NCBI RefSeq assembly: GCF_001702265.1
Contig: NZ_MAUE01000047.1
Coordinates: 21,146-85,145 of the forward strand
Reading direction: 5' to 3'
DNA from: Pseudomonas aylmerensis
Lineage (GTDB): Bacteria; Pseudomonadota; Gammaproteobacteria; Pseudomonadales; Pseudomonadaceae
DNA: 64,000 nt
Part shown: in pieces, positions 40,093 to 47,858 of the stretch
Layout of the letters: the number at the start of each line of letters is the position of its first letter
Position numbering within the stretch: position 1 is the stretch's first letter
Notes under the pieces: model-generated
Database searches by the model: none
The model's input: only the letters and a program-made list of their open reading frames with translations
What the model was told of the DNA's origin: nothing
Made by a program: the position numbers and the translations under genes

Positions 40093-41358
40093 TCATAAAC
40101 GTATGGACAGGCCATCGGCCAGGGATTGTCGATAGGCGCGCCACGCGGGCACGCTGCCCATCAACAGCGCTGCGCCGAGGATACCGGCCAGCAGCGTCCA
40201 TTCATATTCGCTCGGCCACGACATCGGCAGGTCCAGGCCGTAATTGGCCTGCAGATACCCGCGCGACGCGGCGATGCACACGTACAGCAGGCCGACCCCC
40301 GCGATCACGCCGGACAACGCCAGCGCGAAGGCTTCGAAGATCAGCAAGGTCGCGATATGCCAGGGCCGTGCGCCCACCGAACGCAGGATCGCCATTTCGC
40401 GGCGGCGTTCGTTGAGGCTGGTGAGGATCGCCGTGAGCATGCCGATCAGCCCGGTCAGCACCACGAACAGCGAGATCACGAACAAGGCTTTTTCGGCGGT
40501 GCCCATCATGCTCCACAGCTCCTGCAGCGCCACGCCCGGCAGGATCGCCAACATCGGCTCGCCACGGAACTCGTTGATCTCGCGTTGCAGCGCGAAGGTG
40601 GAAATCTTGTTGTTCAGGCCGAGCATGAACGCGGTGATGGCCTGCGGGGTGAGGTCCATGTTGCGCGCCTGGTCGGCGCTGATGCGGCCTTTGCCCTGGG
40701 CGGGCACGCCGTTGTGCCAGTCGATGTGGATCGCTTCCATGCCGCCCAGGCTGATATGCAGCGTGCGGTCCACCGGTGTGCCGGTGCGCTTGAGGATGCC
40801 GACCACGGTGAACGGCTTGTCATCGTGCTTCACCAGGCTGACCACCGCCACGCCGTGGGCCAGTACCAGCTTGTCGCCGAGCTTGTAATGCAGCGCATCG
40901 GCGACTTCGGCGCCGAGCACCACCTCGAACGGGTCAGTGGCGAAGGCGCGGCCGCTGGCCAGTTCGAGGTTCTGCTTGCGGCCGTACTGGTAGTGCTCGA
41001 AGTAGGATTCGTTGGTGCCCATCACGCGGTAGCCGCGGTGGGAGTCGCCCAGGGAAATCGGGATGGCCCATTTCACCTGGGGGCTGGCGGCGAAGTGTTC
41101 GTAGCTGTCCCAGCGGATGTTGTTGGTGGCGTTGCCGATGCGAAACACCGAGTACAGCAGCAGGTTGACCGAGCCGGAGCGCGCGCCGACGATCAGGTCG
41201 GTGCCGCTGATGGTGCTGGCAAAGCTGTTGCGCGCCTCAACGCGCACGCGTTCCACCGCCAGCAGCAGGCACACCGACAAGGCGATGGCGAAGGCGGTGA
41301 GGATCGCGGTAAAGCGGCGGTTCGCCAGGCTGGCCATGGCTAGACGGAACAAATACAT
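40093..41358 (-). CDS. ABC transporter permease, FtsX/MacB family
   Basis: The 421-residue protein is an FtsX-like permease with four predicted membrane helices: one near the N terminus and three near the C terminus. A large periplasmic domain (about residues 45-280) lies between. The conserved 'SLNERRREMAILRSVGARPW' coupling region follows the second helix. It starts two bases after the stop of the ATPase gene, so they should be co-translated. Such transporters usually move lipids or lipoproteins or act as mechanotransmitters; with the neighbouring His-rich protein, a zinc-limitation role is likely. Confidence 0.86.
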   Translation of the reverse strand: MYLFRLAMASLANRRFTAILTAFAIALSVCLLLAVERVRVEARNSFASTISGTDLIVGARSGSVNLLLYSVFRIGNATNNIRWDSYEHFAASPQVKWAIPISLGDSHRGYRVMGTNESYFEHYQYGRKQNLELASGRAFATDPFEVVLGAEVADALHYKLGDKLVLAHGVAVVSLVKHDDKPFTVVGILKRTGTPVDRTLHISLGGMEAIHIDWHNGVPAQGKGRISADQARNMDLTPQAITAFMLGLNNKISTFALQREINEFRGEPMLAILPGVALQELWSMMGTAEKALFVISLFVVLTGLIGMLTAILTSLNERRREMAILRSVGARPWHIATLLIFEAFALALSGVIAGVGLLYVCIAASRGYLQANYGLDLPMSWPSEYEWTLLAGILGAALLMGSVPAWRAYRQSLADGLSIRL

Positions 41359-41359
41359 C

Positions 41360-42070
41360 TCAAACCTCTGCGGGCGTGGCGGCGCGATTGAGTTCGGCCA
41401 GCGACAGGTTGCGGTCGAACAGCGGCGCCAGGCTCTGGTCATGGCTGACAAACAACAGGCTGGCACCGGCCTCGCGGCATTCGGCGAACAGCAACTGGAT
41501 GAAGGCTTCGCGGGCGTCGTAGTCCAGGGCCGAGGTGGGCTCGTCGGCGATCACCAATTCTGGCTGGCCGATCAACGCACGCGCGGCGGCAACCCGTTGT
41601 TGCTGGCCGATCGACAGCGAGTCGGCGCGGCGCTCCAGCAAGTCCCGGTCCTTCAAGCCCAGGTGCGCGAGCAGGGTGGCAGCGGCCTGGTCGACACTGC
41701 CGTGGCGCTGGATCGCCCGCTGCGCACGCAGCTTGGAAAAGTGGCAGGGCAGCTCGACGTTTTCGCGCACCGACAGGAACGGCAGCAAGTTGAACTGCTG
41801 GAAGATGTAGCCGGTGTGGTCGACGCGAAAGCGGTCGCGGGCGCCGGCCGAGAGTTCGGTCAGCTCCTGGCCGAGCAGGCGAATGCTGCCGCGGCTGGGC
41901 TTCTGCACGCCGCCGAGCAGGCCGAGCAAGGTGGTTTTGCCACTGCCGCTCGGGCCCTTGAGAAACAGGGTTTCCCCTGCTTCCAGGCGGAACGCGGGGA
42001 TGTCCAGCAACTGTGGGTGGCCGGGCCAGTTGAAGCCCAGGTCAGACAGTTCGATTAACGCTTGGGTCAT
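41360..42070 (-). CDS. ABC transporter ATP-binding protein (MacB/LolD type)
   Basis: The 236-residue ATPase has Walker A 'GPSGSGKTT' (about 39-47), signature 'LSIGQQQRV' (about 152-160; the usual LSGGQ has Ile in place of the first Gly) and Walker B 'LVIADEPTS' (about 172-180). It resembles LolD/MacB-type proteins that pair with FtsX-like permeases, here the next gene downstream. In P. aeruginosa this corresponds to PA4064. It belongs to the operon with the DUF2796 gene and lies behind the REP repeat in between. Confidence 0.9.
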   Translation of the reverse strand: MTQALIELSDLGFNWPGHPQLLDIPAFRLEAGETLFLKGPSGSGKTTLLGLLGGVQKPSRGSIRLLGQELTELSAGARDRFRVDHTGYIFQQFNLLPFLSVRENVELPCHFSKLRAQRAIQRHGSVDQAAATLLAHLGLKDRDLLERRADSLSIGQQQRVAAARALIGQPELVIADEPTSALDYDAREAFIQLLFAECREAGASLLFVSHDQSLAPLFDRNLSLAELNRAATPAEV

Positions 42071-42117
42071 GGGGAGTCAGTGGTCTGGTTTGATTTGGAT
42101 GATGACACCGATCGAGT

Positions 42118-42201
42118 GTGGGAGCTGGCTTGCCTGCGATTCAAGCGACGCGGTGTGGCAGAAACACCGCGTCGATGCTATCGCAGGCAAGCCAGCTTCC
42201 A
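42118..42201. repeat. REP pair between the DUF2796 and ABC ATPase genes
   Basis: 'gtgggagctggcttgcctgcgat' and 'atcgcaggcaagccagcttcca' are inverted copies, with an inner hairpin 'cgacgcggtgt' / 'aacaccgcgtcg'. It sits inside a likely operon, so it may tune expression of the downstream ABC genes relative to the first gene. Confidence 0.82.
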
Positions 42202-42220
42202 CCTTGACTGAGGCATGAAC

Positions 42221-42823
42221 TCAAAATTTCAGGGTAGCTGCCTGTGCCGTCGCTTCCACACCTTGCTGGCCGCTCGGGCCGATCAGTTGTACCTGGATTT
42301 TCTGCGTGGCAGGGAAAGTCTTGAACACCTGGCTCAGGTCCAGGTTGCTCAGGGCTGTCGGCGTGGCGCAGGTGAATTGGTAATGCGCGTGGATTTCGCT
42401 GTGGTCGTGATGATGCTCGTGGGCGCCGTCTTTGGCGTCGTGATCGTCATCATCATCGTCGTGGTCAACTTCGGGCTTGTCGCCGAACAGTGGGCTGTTG
42501 AGTTCCTGGGTGCTCACGACGCAACCGGCACTTTTGGGCAGGTTGAACAGGGCGACAGGGTTTTCCAGCTGCTTGCGTGCAGCGGCGACCTTGGCCTTGT
42601 CTGCAGCGGTGGTGGCCAGGTGTTCGAAGCCCACCAGGTTCATCGCCGGGCTGTCCAGCTCAAGCTCCAGGGCCTGGCCGTCGAGTACGGCATTGAGGCG
42701 ACCGACGCCGTGTTCGTGGGCACCCAGGCTACCGTGCTCGTGTTCATGGTCGTGCTCGTCGGCAGCATGGGCGATGGCGAGTGGCAACAGGGCAAACGGC
42801 AAAGCAAGCAGCAGACGGCGCAT
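42221..42823 (-). CDS. DUF2796 His-rich periplasmic protein (zinc-limitation type)
   Basis: The 200-residue protein has a signal peptide (about residues 1-21) and two His/Asp-rich tracts: 'DEHDHEHEHG' near residue 23 and a longer Asp-then-His tract near residues 122-145. These look like a zinc-binding region. It belongs to the DUF2796 family and matches P. aeruginosa PA4063, part of a zinc-limitation cluster. The start has 'tggag' seven bases upstream. A Zur-like box lies about 35 bases before the start. The protein may carry zinc to the ABC system or to an outer-membrane partner. Confidence 0.82.
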   Translation of the reverse strand: MRRLLLALPFALLPLAIAHAADEHDHEHEHGSLGAHEHGVGRLNAVLDGQALELELDSPAMNLVGFEHLATTAADKAKVAAARKQLENPVALFNLPKSAGCVVSTQELNSPLFGDKPEVDHDDDDDDHDAKDGAHEHHHDHSEIHAHYQFTCATPTALSNLDLSQVFKTFPATQKIQVQLIGPSGQQGVEATAQAATLKF

Positions 42824-42854
42824 GAGAAGGCTCCAGAACATGAAAGTTTTGTTA

Positions 42855-42869
42855 TGTGATCTTATAACA
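42855..42869. promoter_or_regulatory. Predicted Zur box for the DUF2796-ABC-DUF3299 cluster
   Basis: 'tgtgatcttataaca' matches the proteobacterial Zur dyad (TGTTATANTATAACA) at 12 of 15 positions, and an overlapping perfect dyad 'ttgttat' N8 'ataacaa' (42849-42870) is also present. It lies about 35 bases upstream of the DUF2796 start. Zinc limitation should derepress the cluster. Confidence 0.6.
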
Positions 42870-42954
42870 ATAGTGCCGAGAGTTTGACCGCCCGCTTGGC
42901 GTTGCGCAAGCCGCATGGGAGCATGCCCGTCAGAAAAGTGCAGGAGTAAGGACG

Positions 42955-43302
42955 ATGTTGCGAATTCGTGGAACCGTCGGCGACCTGCCGGTGGACTTGA
43001 CGCTGGAACTGGATGACGGCGATTGGGCGCGACTCGGCGCGCAGTTGCAGGCTGCGCCCGTGAAGAGCGCGGCTGCCGCGTCGGTGGCGCCGGCCAAGCA
43101 CAATGACGACCAGTGGCAGAGCGCCCAGGACCTGCTGCGCAACGCCGGCCAGCTGAACGGCCTGGAGTTGCTCGACCAGCTTGAAGGTTTGGCGGGCGAC
43201 GCGTCGGCGGGCAAGCGCCTGCTGGTGCGCCTGCGCCATAGTGCCAAGGTCAAGGTGAGCAGCGGCGGGGATACGCCGCTGTACAGTTGGATCGGCGATT
43301 AG
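42955..43302 (+). CDS. Conserved hypothetical protein, 115 residues
   Basis: I do not recognise a family. The product starts 'MLRIRGTVGDLPVDLTLEL', has a central Ala/Pro/Lys-rich linker and a C-terminal helical part rich in Leu, Gln and Asp ('LLRNAGQLNGLELLDQLEGL'). No signal peptide or cysteine is present. A 'aggagtaagga' site precedes the ATG. Its stop overlaps the 3' end of the converging ybbN gene by four bases. The P. aeruginosa genome has a small hypothetical gene in the same place, so it is probably a real, lineage-conserved gene. Confidence 0.75.
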   Translation: MLRIRGTVGDLPVDLTLELDDGDWARLGAQLQAAPVKSAAAASVAPAKHNDDQWQSAQDLLRNAGQLNGLELLDQLEGLAGDASAGKRLLVRLRHSAKVKVSSGGDTPLYSWIGD

Positions 43303-44171
43303 TACAGCGCGGCAAACAGCTTGCGGCGGTACGCGGTCACCAGCGGGTGATCATTGCCCAGCAGTTCGAACACCTGCAGCAAGGTCTTGTGCGGCAAGCC
43401 TTCGCTGTAGCTGCGATTGCGGATAAACAGCTTGAGCAAGCCTTCGAGCGCCGCGTCGTACTGCTGGCGCGCCAGTTGCTGGATGGCCAGTTGATAAGCC
43501 GCTTCGTCGTCCTGCGGGTCTTGCGCCAGGCGGCTTTTCAAGTCGGCAGCGTCCGGCAGGTCGGCGGCCTGGCGCAGGAAGGTGATTTGCGCCTTGGCGC
43601 CGGCGAGGGCGGCCTTGTGATCGTCGCTCTTGACCGCGTCCAGCACAGTCTGGGCTTCACCCAGCTCACCGCGCTCGGCCAGGCAGCGCGCATACAGGAT
43701 CAACGCCGCGGCGTTGGTATTGTCCTCGCCCAGCAGCGCTACCAGCACCGCTTCGGCATCGCTGATGCGGCCGTCGGCAAACAGCGCCTGGGCCTGCTCC
43801 AGCGGATCTGCCGCGGCCGGTGGTGGCATCTGCACATGCGGCTCCAGCATCGCCCGCACCGCCGACTCCGGCTGCGCCCCGGCAAAACCGTCGACCGGCT
43901 GGCCATCCTTGAACAGCACCACGGTTGGCAGGCTGCGAATGCCAAACCGCGCGACGATATCCTGCTCGGCATCGCAATCGACCTTGGCCAGCAGCAACTC
44001 GCCCTGATAGCTCTCGGCGATCTGCGCGAGCATCGGCATCAGCGCCTTGCACGGCGCGCACCACTCGGCCCAGAAATCCACCAGCACGGGTTTTTCGAAG
44101 GAGTTCTGGATCACTGCCTGATCAAAGTTGGCGGTGGTGACATCGAAGATGTACGGCGTGGGCTCACTCAT
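43299..44171 (-). CDS. ybbN: Thioredoxin-TPR co-chaperone YbbN/CnoX
   Basis: The 290-residue protein has a thioredoxin domain (about 1-110) with the active-site motif 'WCAPC' (Cys38 and Cys41), followed by TPR repeats. E. coli CnoX, the homologue, has a changed active site and acts as a chlorine-activated holdase that hands clients to GroEL; here both cysteines are present, so redox activity is possible. The ATG beginning 'MSEPTPYIFD' is chosen over a longer in-frame extension lacking family support. It is transcribed away from nrdR. Confidence 0.9.
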   Translation of the reverse strand: MSEPTPYIFDVTTANFDQAVIQNSFEKPVLVDFWAEWCAPCKALMPMLAQIAESYQGELLLAKVDCDAEQDIVARFGIRSLPTVVLFKDGQPVDGFAGAQPESAVRAMLEPHVQMPPPAAADPLEQAQALFADGRISDAEAVLVALLGEDNTNAAALILYARCLAERGELGEAQTVLDAVKSDDHKAALAGAKAQITFLRQAADLPDAADLKSRLAQDPQDDEAAYQLAIQQLARQQYDAALEGLLKLFIRNRSYSEGLPHKTLLQVFELLGNDHPLVTAYRRKLFAALY

Positions 44172-44260
44172 GGGGCGTCTCGAATAAAGCGGGAATGGGG
44201 CAACTATAAGGGCTGGCGCGATTGGCTGAAAGCGTGTCCGGCAGGCGAATGCGCTCACCT

Positions 44261-44290
44261 GCAGGCGCCGGCTTGCCGGCGATGGCCTCA
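44261..44290. repeat. Single REP element upstream of ybbN
   Basis: 'gcaggcgccggcttgccggc' is a palindromic REP core on its own, without an inverted partner nearby. It lies in the 116-base gap between the ybbN start and the end of the methyltransferase gene. Confidence 0.7.
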
Positions 44291-44944
44291 AGAACGCCGC
44301 GAATGGTACAGGCTCACCTTGCGAAACTCCCAAGGCTCCGCCAAATCCGGCAACGTCAGCGCATCCAGGATCTCCAGCCGCTGGTAATCCGGATGCTGGA
44401 AATCACGCACGCGCGAATCCGCCACCAACGCTTCGCGGCCTCGGCTCAGGAACTGGTCCAGCAGCGGCAGGTTGGCCCGATCGTAGAGCACGTCGGCGAC
44501 CAGGATCAGGTCGAAGCGGTCGGCTTCGGCGAAAAAGTCCGCCGAGTAGCTCAGCTCTACACCGTTGAGCTCGGCATTCGCCCGGCAGGACGCCAACGCC
44601 AGCGGATCCAGATCGCAGGCCACCACTTCCAGCGCTCCGGCCTTGAGCGCCGCAATCGCGGCCACACCGGAGCCGGCGCCGAAGTCGAGCACGCGTTTTC
44701 CCGCAACCCATTGCGGGTTGGCCGCCAGGTAGCGTGCCAGAGCCAGGCCGCTGGCCCAGCAAAAGCTCCAGTAAGGCGGCTCGTGCAGGATGCGCCGGGT
44801 TTCTTCGGGGCTGAAGGCGCGGTCCATGTTGTCGGCGTCAAGCAACCACAACGACAACTCGGTGCCCGGCAAACGGCAGGGCACCAAGTGCGCGTCGCCG
44901 ATCAGCTCGCTCAGCGCGGCTTGCAGGTCCAGCGGTGGCGTCAT
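44288..44944 (-). CDS. Class I SAM-dependent methyltransferase
   Basis: The 218-residue protein has a Rossmann SAM-binding motif 'VLDFGAGSGVAAIAALKAGA' (about residues 84-103), an acidic residue in 'EVVACDLDPLAL' and motif 'VLYDRANLPLLDQFL'. It resembles the Methyltransf_16/PrmA-like group that includes protein lysine methyltransferases; the substrate is unknown. Its start overlaps the end of the YbaY-like gene (ATGA), so they share an operon. Confidence 0.82.
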   Translation of the reverse strand: MTPPLDLQAALSELIGDAHLVPCRLPGTELSLWLLDADNMDRAFSPEETRRILHEPPYWSFCWASGLALARYLAANPQWVAGKRVLDFGAGSGVAAIAALKAGALEVVACDLDPLALASCRANAELNGVELSYSADFFAEADRFDLILVADVLYDRANLPLLDQFLSRGREALVADSRVRDFQHPDYQRLEILDALTLPDLAEPWEFRKVSLYHSRRS

Positions 44945-45396
44945 GGTGCCTTGACGAGTTGCAGGGGGCCGGTGGTCTGGGTGATCGGCTGGGTGATGCG
45001 CACGGCGGGCAGGTGCAGGATCAACTGGCCGGACTGGCTGGCGCGACCGCGCAATTCAACCCGCGCACCGGCCGGGAAGGCTTCGGGGTTGTAGCGCAGG
45101 CGGAAGGCGAGCGGCTGGCCGTTGCCGGTCAGCACACTGCTGGCCAGCAGTTGTTGCGGGCGCGAACGGTCATCGATGACCAGCAGCGCCATCTCGACTT
45201 CGGCGCCGGCGGGCACGTTGGTCAGGCTGCCGCTGATTTCACGCTGGTAGGCGGGCAGGGGGCCGAGGTCCTCGATGCCTGGGACTTTTTTCTCTTGCGC
45301 GGGCGTGGGTTGAGGCGCGGCCGGCTTGGGGGCTTCGCTGCTGCAGGCGACCAGGAAACTGAACAGGGTAAGCAAAACAAGTGGTCGTAACTGCAT
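44941..45396 (-). CDS. YbaY-family lipoprotein
   Basis: The 151-residue protein has a lipoprotein signal peptide with lipobox 'LVAC' near residue 18, followed by a Pro-rich linker. The YbaY-like beta domain follows ('EISGSLTNVPAGAEVEMALL', 'PLAFRLRYNPEAFPAGARVE'). It should be a periplasmic or outer-membrane lipoprotein; the function is unknown. A second in-frame methionine seven codons upstream is less likely because it moves the signal peptide. It is divergent from nrdR. Confidence 0.78.
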   Translation of the reverse strand: MQLRPLVLLTLFSFLVACSSEAPKPAAPQPTPAQEKKVPGIEDLGPLPAYQREISGSLTNVPAGAEVEMALLVIDDRSRPQQLLASSVLTGNGQPLAFRLRYNPEAFPAGARVELRGRASQSGQLILHLPAVRITQPITQTTGPLQLVKAP

Positions 45397-45535
45397 GTAC
45401 GGCTCCAGAAAGGACAAAATCCGTGGCTTAAAAAATATGAAACATAATAGTCAGCCTATATACCGTAAAGGCTATGGCTTGTCTTGCCACGGGGATGCGC
45501 TACCATGGCCCTCCCTTTTTTTGTTGCCTGCCACC

Positions 45536-46000
45536 ATGCACTGTCCCTTCTGCGGTGCCAACGACACCAAGGTCATTGACTCGCGTCTGGTCGCCGAGGG
45601 CGATCAAGTGCGTCGCCGGCGCGAATGCCTGGCCTGCGGTGAACGTTTCACCACCTTTGAAACCGCCGAACTGGTGTTGCCACGGCTGATCAAGTCCGAC
45701 GGCAGCCGCCAGCCCTTCGACGAAGAAAAACTGCGCGCCGGTATGCAGCGCGCCCTGGAAAAACGCCCGGTGAGTGTCGAGCGGCTGGAAGCGGCGCTGG
45801 TGCATATCAAGCACAAGCTGCGTGCGACCGGCGAGCGCGAGGTCAAGAGCCTGGTGGTTGGAGAGTTGGTGATGGGCGAGCTGCAAAAGCTCGACGAAGT
45901 CGCCTATATCCGTTTCGCTTCGGTGTATCGACGCTTCCAGGACCTCAATGAGTTCCGCGAAGAGATCGACCGCCTGGCCCGTGAGCCGGTCAAAGAATGA
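45536..46000 (+). CDS. nrdR: Transcriptional repressor NrdR
   Basis: NrdR represses ribonucleotide reductase genes when (d)ATP levels are high. The 154-residue protein has an N-terminal zinc ribbon with Cys3, Cys6, Cys31 and Cys34 ('MHCPFCGAND', 'ECLACGERFTTFE') and an ATP-cone domain (about 48-140, 'KSDGSRQPFDEEKLRAGM'). The start is the ATG beginning the zinc ribbon; upstream in-frame codons are not conserved. It overlaps ribD by four bases (ATGA), the standard nrdR-ribD arrangement. Confidence 0.96.
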   Translation: MHCPFCGANDTKVIDSRLVAEGDQVRRRRECLACGERFTTFETAELVLPRLIKSDGSRQPFDEEKLRAGMQRALEKRPVSVERLEAALVHIKHKLRATGEREVKSLVVGELVMGELQKLDEVAYIRFASVYRRFQDLNEFREEIDRLAREPVKE

Positions 46001-47133
46001 ACCCACCTTCTGCTGAACAGGCCGTCCTCGACGCCCATTACATGGCCCGCGCCCTCGAATTGGCGCGCAAGGGCCTGTACACCACCCATCCCAATCCTCG
46101 GGTCGGCTGCGTGATTGTGCGCGATGGGCAGGTGGTCGGCGAAGGCTGGCATGAACGCACCGGCGAACCGCATGCCGAGCCCAACGCCCTGCGCGCCGCC
46201 GGTGACAAGGCGCGTGGCGCCACCGTGTACGTGACCCTCGAACCTTGCAGCCACCATGGCCGCACGCCGCCGTGTGCCGACGCACTGGTGAGCGCCGGCG
46301 TCGCGCGGGTGGTCGCCGGGATGCAGGACCCGAACCCGGAAGTGGCCGGGCGGGGCATGCAGCGCCTGGCTCAGGCAGGTATCGAGGTGCACAGCGGTGT
46401 GCTCGAGGCACAGGCGCGTGCGCTGAACCCCGGGTTTCTCAAGCGCATGGAGCATGGCCTGCCCTTTGTGCGGGTCAAGCTGGCGATGAGCCTCGACGGT
46501 CGCACCGCAATGGCCAGCGGCGAAAGCCAATGGATCACCGGCCCGGCTGCCCGCGCCGCCGTGCAGCGTCTGCGCGCCGAGGCCAGCGTGGTGCTGACCG
46601 GCGCCGACACAGTGCTGGCCGACGGCGCCCGCCTGACCGTGCGCGCCGCCGAGCTGGGCCTGGATGCGGACACTACGGCACTCGCCCTGTCGCGCCCGCC
46701 GCTGCGTGTGTTGATCGACGGGCGCCTGCGGGTGCCGCTCAATGCGCCGTTCTTCAAGGCGGGCCCTGCGCTGGTGATCACCTGCGTGACCCCGGAAAAC
46801 CAGTTTCCGCGCGGGCCCGAGTGCCTGGTGGTGCCGGGCGTGGACGGCCAGGTCGACCTGCGCTCGGCACTGCTGGCGCTGGCCGCCCGTGGCGTCAACG
46901 AAGTGTTGGTGGAGGCCGGCCCAAGCCTGGCCGGTGCGTTTGCCCAGCAGGGGCTGGTCGACGAGTATGTGATTTTCGTCGCCGGCAAGTTCCTTGGCTC
47001 CGCCGCGCGGCCTTTGCTGGACTGGCCGCTTGAGAAACTCGCCGACGCCCCCCAACTCAAGATCACTGAAATGCGCGCGGTAGGCGACGACTGGCGAGTC
47101 ACTGCCGTCCCGCTTCCACCCGCGAGCGTATAA
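45997..47133 (+). CDS. ribD: Riboflavin biosynthesis protein RibD (deaminase/reductase)
   Basis: RibD carries out deamination and reduction of the pyrimidine intermediate in riboflavin synthesis. The 378-residue protein has an N-terminal deaminase domain with the zinc motif 'HAEPNALRAAG' (His and Glu) and 'PCSHHGRTPPCAD' (two cysteines). A C-terminal reductase domain has 'VRVKLAMSLDGRTAMASGES' and 'VNEVLVEAGPSLAGAF'. It is fused in the normal order. It overlaps nrdR and is followed by ribE after 47 bases. Confidence 0.96.
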   Translation: MNPPSAEQAVLDAHYMARALELARKGLYTTHPNPRVGCVIVRDGQVVGEGWHERTGEPHAEPNALRAAGDKARGATVYVTLEPCSHHGRTPPCADALVSAGVARVVAGMQDPNPEVAGRGMQRLAQAGIEVHSGVLEAQARALNPGFLKRMEHGLPFVRVKLAMSLDGRTAMASGESQWITGPAARAAVQRLRAEASVVLTGADTVLADGARLTVRAAELGLDADTTALALSRPPLRVLIDGRLRVPLNAPFFKAGPALVITCVTPENQFPRGPECLVVPGVDGQVDLRSALLALAARGVNEVLVEAGPSLAGAFAQQGLVDEYVIFVAGKFLGSAARPLLDWPLEKLADAPQLKITEMRAVGDDWRVTAVPLPPASV

Positions 47134-47180
47134 TTCTGACCGGGCGCTCAAGTGCCCGCACCGTTTTCCAGGAGAAGGCC

Positions 47181-47843
47181 ATGTTCACCGGCATTATCGA
47201 ATCCATCGGCAGCATCCGCGCCATGACCCCCAAAGGCGGCGACGTGCGCCTGCTGGTTGAAACCGGCAAGCTCGACCTCGGCGACGTCAAGCTGGGCGAC
47301 AGCATCGCCGTCAGCGGCGTGTGCCTGACCGTCATCGAACTGCCGGGCAACGGCTTTGCCGCCGATGTCAGCCGGGAAACCCTGGACTGCACCGCGATGA
47401 ACGACCTGAAGGCCGGCAGCCCGGTCAATCTGGAAAAAGCCCTGACCCCGACCACCCGCCTCGGTGGCCATCTGGTCAGCGGCCACGTCGACGGCGTCGG
47501 CGAAGTGGTTGCCCGCAGCGAAAACGCGCGTGCCGTGGAATTTCGCATCCGCGCGCCGAAAGAGCTGGCCAAGTACATCGCCCACAAAGGCTCGATCACC
47601 GTCGACGGCACCAGCCTGACCGTGAACGCCGTGAATGGCGCCGAATTCGAACTGACGATTATTCCCCACACCCTCAGCGAAACCATCATGGCGTCCTACC
47701 AGCCGGGTCGCCGGGTGAACCTGGAAGTCGACTTGCTTGCCCGTTACCTGGAGCGCCTGTTGTTGGGCGATAAGGCCGCAGAGCCAACTGCCGGGAACAT
47801 CACTGAAAGTTTTCTGGCCGCTAACGGCTACCTGAAATCCTGA
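47181..47843 (+). CDS. ribE: Riboflavin synthase alpha subunit
   Basis: This enzyme dismutates two 6,7-dimethyl-8-ribityllumazine molecules to riboflavin. The 220-residue protein has two homologous lumazine-binding domains: 'MFTGIIESIGSI' opens the first and 'LGGHLVSGHVDGVGEV' starts the second. The gene is called ribC or ribE depending on the naming scheme; both are used in Pseudomonas. It follows ribD and precedes ribBA in the same operon. Confidence 0.95.
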   Translation: MFTGIIESIGSIRAMTPKGGDVRLLVETGKLDLGDVKLGDSIAVSGVCLTVIELPGNGFAADVSRETLDCTAMNDLKAGSPVNLEKALTPTTRLGGHLVSGHVDGVGEVVARSENARAVEFRIRAPKELAKYIAHKGSITVDGTSLTVNAVNGAEFELTIIPHTLSETIMASYQPGRRVNLEVDLLARYLERLLLGDKAAEPTAGNITESFLAANGYLKS

Positions 47844-47858
47844 CCAAGGGGGTGCCGC

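Noticed and set aside
43303..44387. Plus-strand frame opposite ybbN
   Set aside because: Antisense to a thioredoxin-TPR protein with an intact CxxC motif.
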